Source of the DNA: Veillonella absiana
Lineage (GTDB): Bacteria; Bacillota; Negativicutes; Veillonellales; Veillonellaceae
NCBI RefSeq assembly: GCF_032970905.1
Contig: NZ_JAWJZA010000007.1
Length of the DNA: 64,000 nt
Reading direction: 5' to 3' (one strand)
Shown: positions 62,501 to 64,000 of the stretch, one piece after another
Layout: the number at the start of each line of letters is the position of its first letter
Position numbering within the stretch: position 1 is the first letter of the stretch
The notes under the pieces: model-generated
Seen by the model: the letters and a program-made list of their open reading frames with translations, nothing else
Database searches by the model: none
Told to the model about the DNA's origin: nothing
Position numbers and translations under genes: made by a program

Positions 62501-63877
62501 ACAATGGAAAACAAGGTTATTAATGTACAACGTATCATGGGGATTCGGGATAAATATCAAGTAAGCGCTTATGGTAAAGTCCCATTGGCAGCATTGTATA
62601 CCTCGGGCTATTTACCTCCAGGGGATAATAAAGCAATGGATCTCACTGTTGATTTTAATGAAGCTGATCTTGCCGTTGTTCCATTGATGACAAACGCTGT
62701 TAAATCTGCTGAAGGACCGTTATCTGGTGCCGTTCATATTACTGGTTCTTATGATGATCCAGAGGCAACCGGGACTGTTACTGTTAGAAATGGTACCATG
62801 AAAATTGATACGATTGGTAATCCCATGGAAGAGATTAATGGGAATTTAATTTTCACGGGTAAACAAATGGACTTCCAATCTACTTTAAATATGGGAAAAG
62901 GTAATGCTGGTCTTGCTGCGAAGGTGACTTGGAATCATAGGGCATTAACATCTTATAATGCGGCTGTACAGCTTGATAAACTAGACCTAGCTAATGAATA
63001 TGTAAGTGGCCCAATTAATGGGGAACTTTATATCACTGAGATGAAAGGGATTCCAACACTAACAGGGACTATTAATCTTGAAAATAATCAATTTAAGATT
63101 CCTCTTTCCTTTGAAAGTAGTGGCGAATCAACTAATCTTGGCCTCGATGTGACTGTACACGCGGGTAAAAATGTTAGATTGTATGATAAATTGCTATACA
63201 ATATGCTTATCACTGGTGATGTACGATTCAAAGGTTCTACCAACAGACCAAATCCAGATGGATCGTTTAAAGTAGAGTCAGGTATCTTTAAATATTTAAA
63301 TCATACATTTAATATCACTAAGGGAAATGCGAATTTTGAGCGTGGTTCGTTCTTGCCTAGATTATTATTAGAGGCAACAAATACAACTAGTAGCTATGAT
63401 ATTAAATTGGGTGTTTCTGGTACAGTGGATATGCTTGATATGACATTAACATCAGAGCCACAATTGTCCAGAGAACGTATTATATCTTTGTTGACCTTTG
63501 GTCGAGGGGCAGAAACGAATAGCAGTGCTGTCTCTAGTCAAGATGCCAATAATTTATTTGTTTCAGGTTTACAAATGCTGACATTTGGCTATGTACAAGA
63601 TGCAGTGCAAAATTCATTGGGCCTTGATATGATTAATATCACTACGGGGTCATTAAATCCTGATGAGCCTGTAGATGGGGACATATCTGGTAATTATAAT
63701 ATTGAAATAGGTAAATATATCATTCCTAATTTGATGGTAACCTATGGCCAAGGTGTGAACAATAACATGAATAAATATGGTATTAATTATAAAGTGGACA
63801 AACATTTGAACTTTGCTGGTTGGCGGACGAATGATAATGGTGGTTATTTTGGTACTACTTGGACGCGTCAATTTTAA
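59573..63877 (+). CDS. tamB: TamB-like translocation/assembly (AsmA-like, DUF490) protein
   Basis: The 1434-residue protein has an N-terminal anchor (about 8-30), a very long series of beta-rich repeats with recurrent G-x-I/V-x-G-T-x-x-N-P patterns (for example GTISGTTDNPTAEAHI-like and ISGKTNNPKAELSAEL), and a C-terminal DUF490 domain (about 1100-1434) ending in a Trp/Phe-terminated strand (FGTTWTRQF). Such proteins form hydrophobic grooves that carry phospholipids or help insert outer-membrane proteins. Position just after mla and tolC-like genes supports a lipid-transport role. ATG 59573 follows AGGAG by seven bases. The C-terminus is complete. Confidence 0.92.
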   Translation: MTRKQLSLIGAAVLGLGALTSIGITAKPAAENYVAPLVKEQINTSINGKVNYDSLTIGMDGTVWLENVVVNDTAGHKIATAPTVEVGLNVLKAPTLLFSDAEAMSLISSVTVENPDVHVWQLSDGTWNVQQLVKSSSTSDSSSFTGSVIVNDGTVAARLSDGTRYEMEDVDGTISLRDNPVVDGAVKAVFDGEEITARGNINTKNLNDFAVYVQADSINAIHVNQLLKSRNDISISGGFIDDVHVNIKSDGNNGYTMSGNLNLTDIDGAYVNGGTSYAITEGQARIMLNKNQAIISASDALINGEEFQVDGVIELADDTNLNLTVLADQASLLALAPDQGIDGLASANLQITGTTVSPKISGHILGENISYNGLVIDSVESDISYTEGKADLGNLEAYMGDGVLAGRATYDVDNTDFEAQLTAEALDLSAITAAVDISATGTVSGLAHVKGRQNRVTSITGDVYGEDITYSGVAISQARATFTGDGENYTVSQINALIGEGEFTAYGTLQNGEMNLSFNANAIPAALASQYLNNTVDGNITAYGTVSGTTDNPTAEAHISSNEIHIADARYDQILADVTLHDHVATISRGIIIDGEGEYTVTGTARLAGTRALDLSVKADKVRLENAIRPFVEFPITGWVTTENHITGTIDSPVVNGYAHMWDGSIQGKLVTDLYADYNYQGDVLTVTNGKAQAYGATATAYGTMVGSNLNFTFDGDQIDLGRLLTNEDIKIDGYADVKGTLTGTLDKPMFDGSVVSNALQLNSVPITNVKGNVYVDPSVVNLQNFSFTEDKFGKYTVKGGVMLDEPHRLFGTIQVETASINNLIHMLQQDTDSFDGQLNGEIELGGQLDNPSLDVNGTITDFSIDGNVIGNAVVDADLTNRKFTIRKLQLPVEDGLIAAGGVADLDGDADIQIAANRVNIKPFLPLVSKDIDATGIVSSVINISGKTNNPKAELSAELENGSLNGIALDKAFALATMENKVINVQRIMGIRDKYQVSAYGKVPLAALYTSGYLPPGDNKAMDLTVDFNEADLAVVPLMTNAVKSAEGPLSGAVHITGSYDDPEATGTVTVRNGTMKIDTIGNPMEEINGNLIFTGKQMDFQSTLNMGKGNAGLAAKVTWNHRALTSYNAAVQLDKLDLANEYVSGPINGELYITEMKGIPTLTGTINLENNQFKIPLSFESSGESTNLGLDVTVHAGKNVRLYDKLLYNMLITGDVRFKGSTNRPNPDGSFKVESGIFKYLNHTFNITKGNANFERGSFLPRLLLEATNTTSSYDIKLGVSGTVDMLDMTLTSEPQLSRERIISLLTFGRGAETNSSAVSSQDANNLFVSGLQMLTFGYVQDAVQNSLGLDMINITTGSLNPDEPVDGDISGNYNIEIGKYIIPNLMVTYGQGVNNNMNKYGINYKVDKHLNFAGWRTNDNGGYFGTTWTRQF

Positions 63878-63910
63878 TTAGCTTCTATGCAGGAATGTAA
63901 AATGGGATTG

Positions 63911-63951
63911 TAATGTCCTAAAGGGACGGAATAGGAACTTTTAGGACATTA
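63911..63951 (+). terminator. Perfect inverted repeat after tamB
   Basis: TAATGTCCTAAA (63911-63922) and TTTAGGACATTA (63940-63951) are perfectly complementary around a 17-base loop. No T run follows (TGAAATATT), so a terminator is only one reading; an operator or leader for the next gene outside the window is another. Confidence 0.55.
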
Positions 63952-64000
63952 TGAAATATTATGTTTAGGTATCATACAACTTTCATAAAAGTTTGCTATA

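Overview
The window reads as chromosomal DNA of a Veillonella-like member of the Negativicutes, the Firmicutes class that has an outer membrane. Three things point there. The housekeeping genes are Firmicutes-type (divIC - S1 protein - tilS - hpt - ftsH, then birA, coaX, dusB, lysS, in a neighbourhood recalling the Bacillus divIC-to-lysS region). The same molecule carries outer-membrane machinery: MlaE/MlaF, an MCE protein ending in a probable beta-barrel, a TolC-family protein and TamB. Base composition is moderately AT-rich with strong GGAGG ribosome sites. The genus is inferred from gene content and sequence style, not from a database search.

Layout. 1-170: end of an rRNA operon (5S rRNA and terminator), then about 540 bases without a convincing gene but with nested hairpins. 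710-5000: membrane-anchored NodB deacetylase, a broken LysR gene, a MogA/MoaB protein, and a DUF47-Pit phosphate uptake pair. 5300-11932: respiratory module with an Rrf2 regulator, cytochrome bd oxidase (cydA, cydB) and a fused CydDC exporter. 12008-14957: an unrecognised membrane protein, a DUF805 protein and a pyridoxal kinase-like gene. 15214-22538: a tightly overlapping seven-gene operon for an Opp/Dpp peptide importer, with an intracellular class A beta-lactamase-fold hydrolase and an LD-carboxypeptidase; I read it as a possible murein-peptide salvage unit. 22660-28041: M20 peptidase, ABC-F protein and the folate operon folE-folP-folB-folK with TAATG junctions. 28042-30523: a decayed stretch (gene remnant, lipoprotein, RelB with a truncated RelE) and an LDH-like dehydrogenase.

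30730-36665: divIC/ftsB, S1 protein, ppx/gppA, tilS, hpt, ftsH. 37067-39779: GNAT acetyltransferase, a broken MFS transporter and a ThrE-type exporter. 40027-48082: birA, coaX, dusB, greA, lysS, serS, a transaldolase-like aldolase and glpX. 48413-63877: the envelope block murA, mreB, an AMIN-domain protein, an exported biotinyl-like protein, an S55 (SpoIVB-like) peptidase, mlaE-mlaF-mlaD, a TolC-family protein and tamB. Here peptidoglycan precursor synthesis, the actin-like cytoskeleton and outer-membrane lipid/protein transport lie side by side on one strand.

There is no phage, insertion sequence with a transposase, CRISPR array or tRNA that I can see. The accessory signal is modest and mostly decay (LysR, MFS, RelE, a 3'-extended lipoprotein). 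The most unusual features are regulatory or architectural: a perfect 20-base direct repeat covering the -35 of the rrf2 gene, a triplicated TTGACA before the ABC-F gene, a consensus promoter plus immediate hairpin before greA, BirA-type half-sites at birA with a very short spacer, a three-residue insertion in the pABA loop of FolP, and the peptide importer/hydrolase operon.
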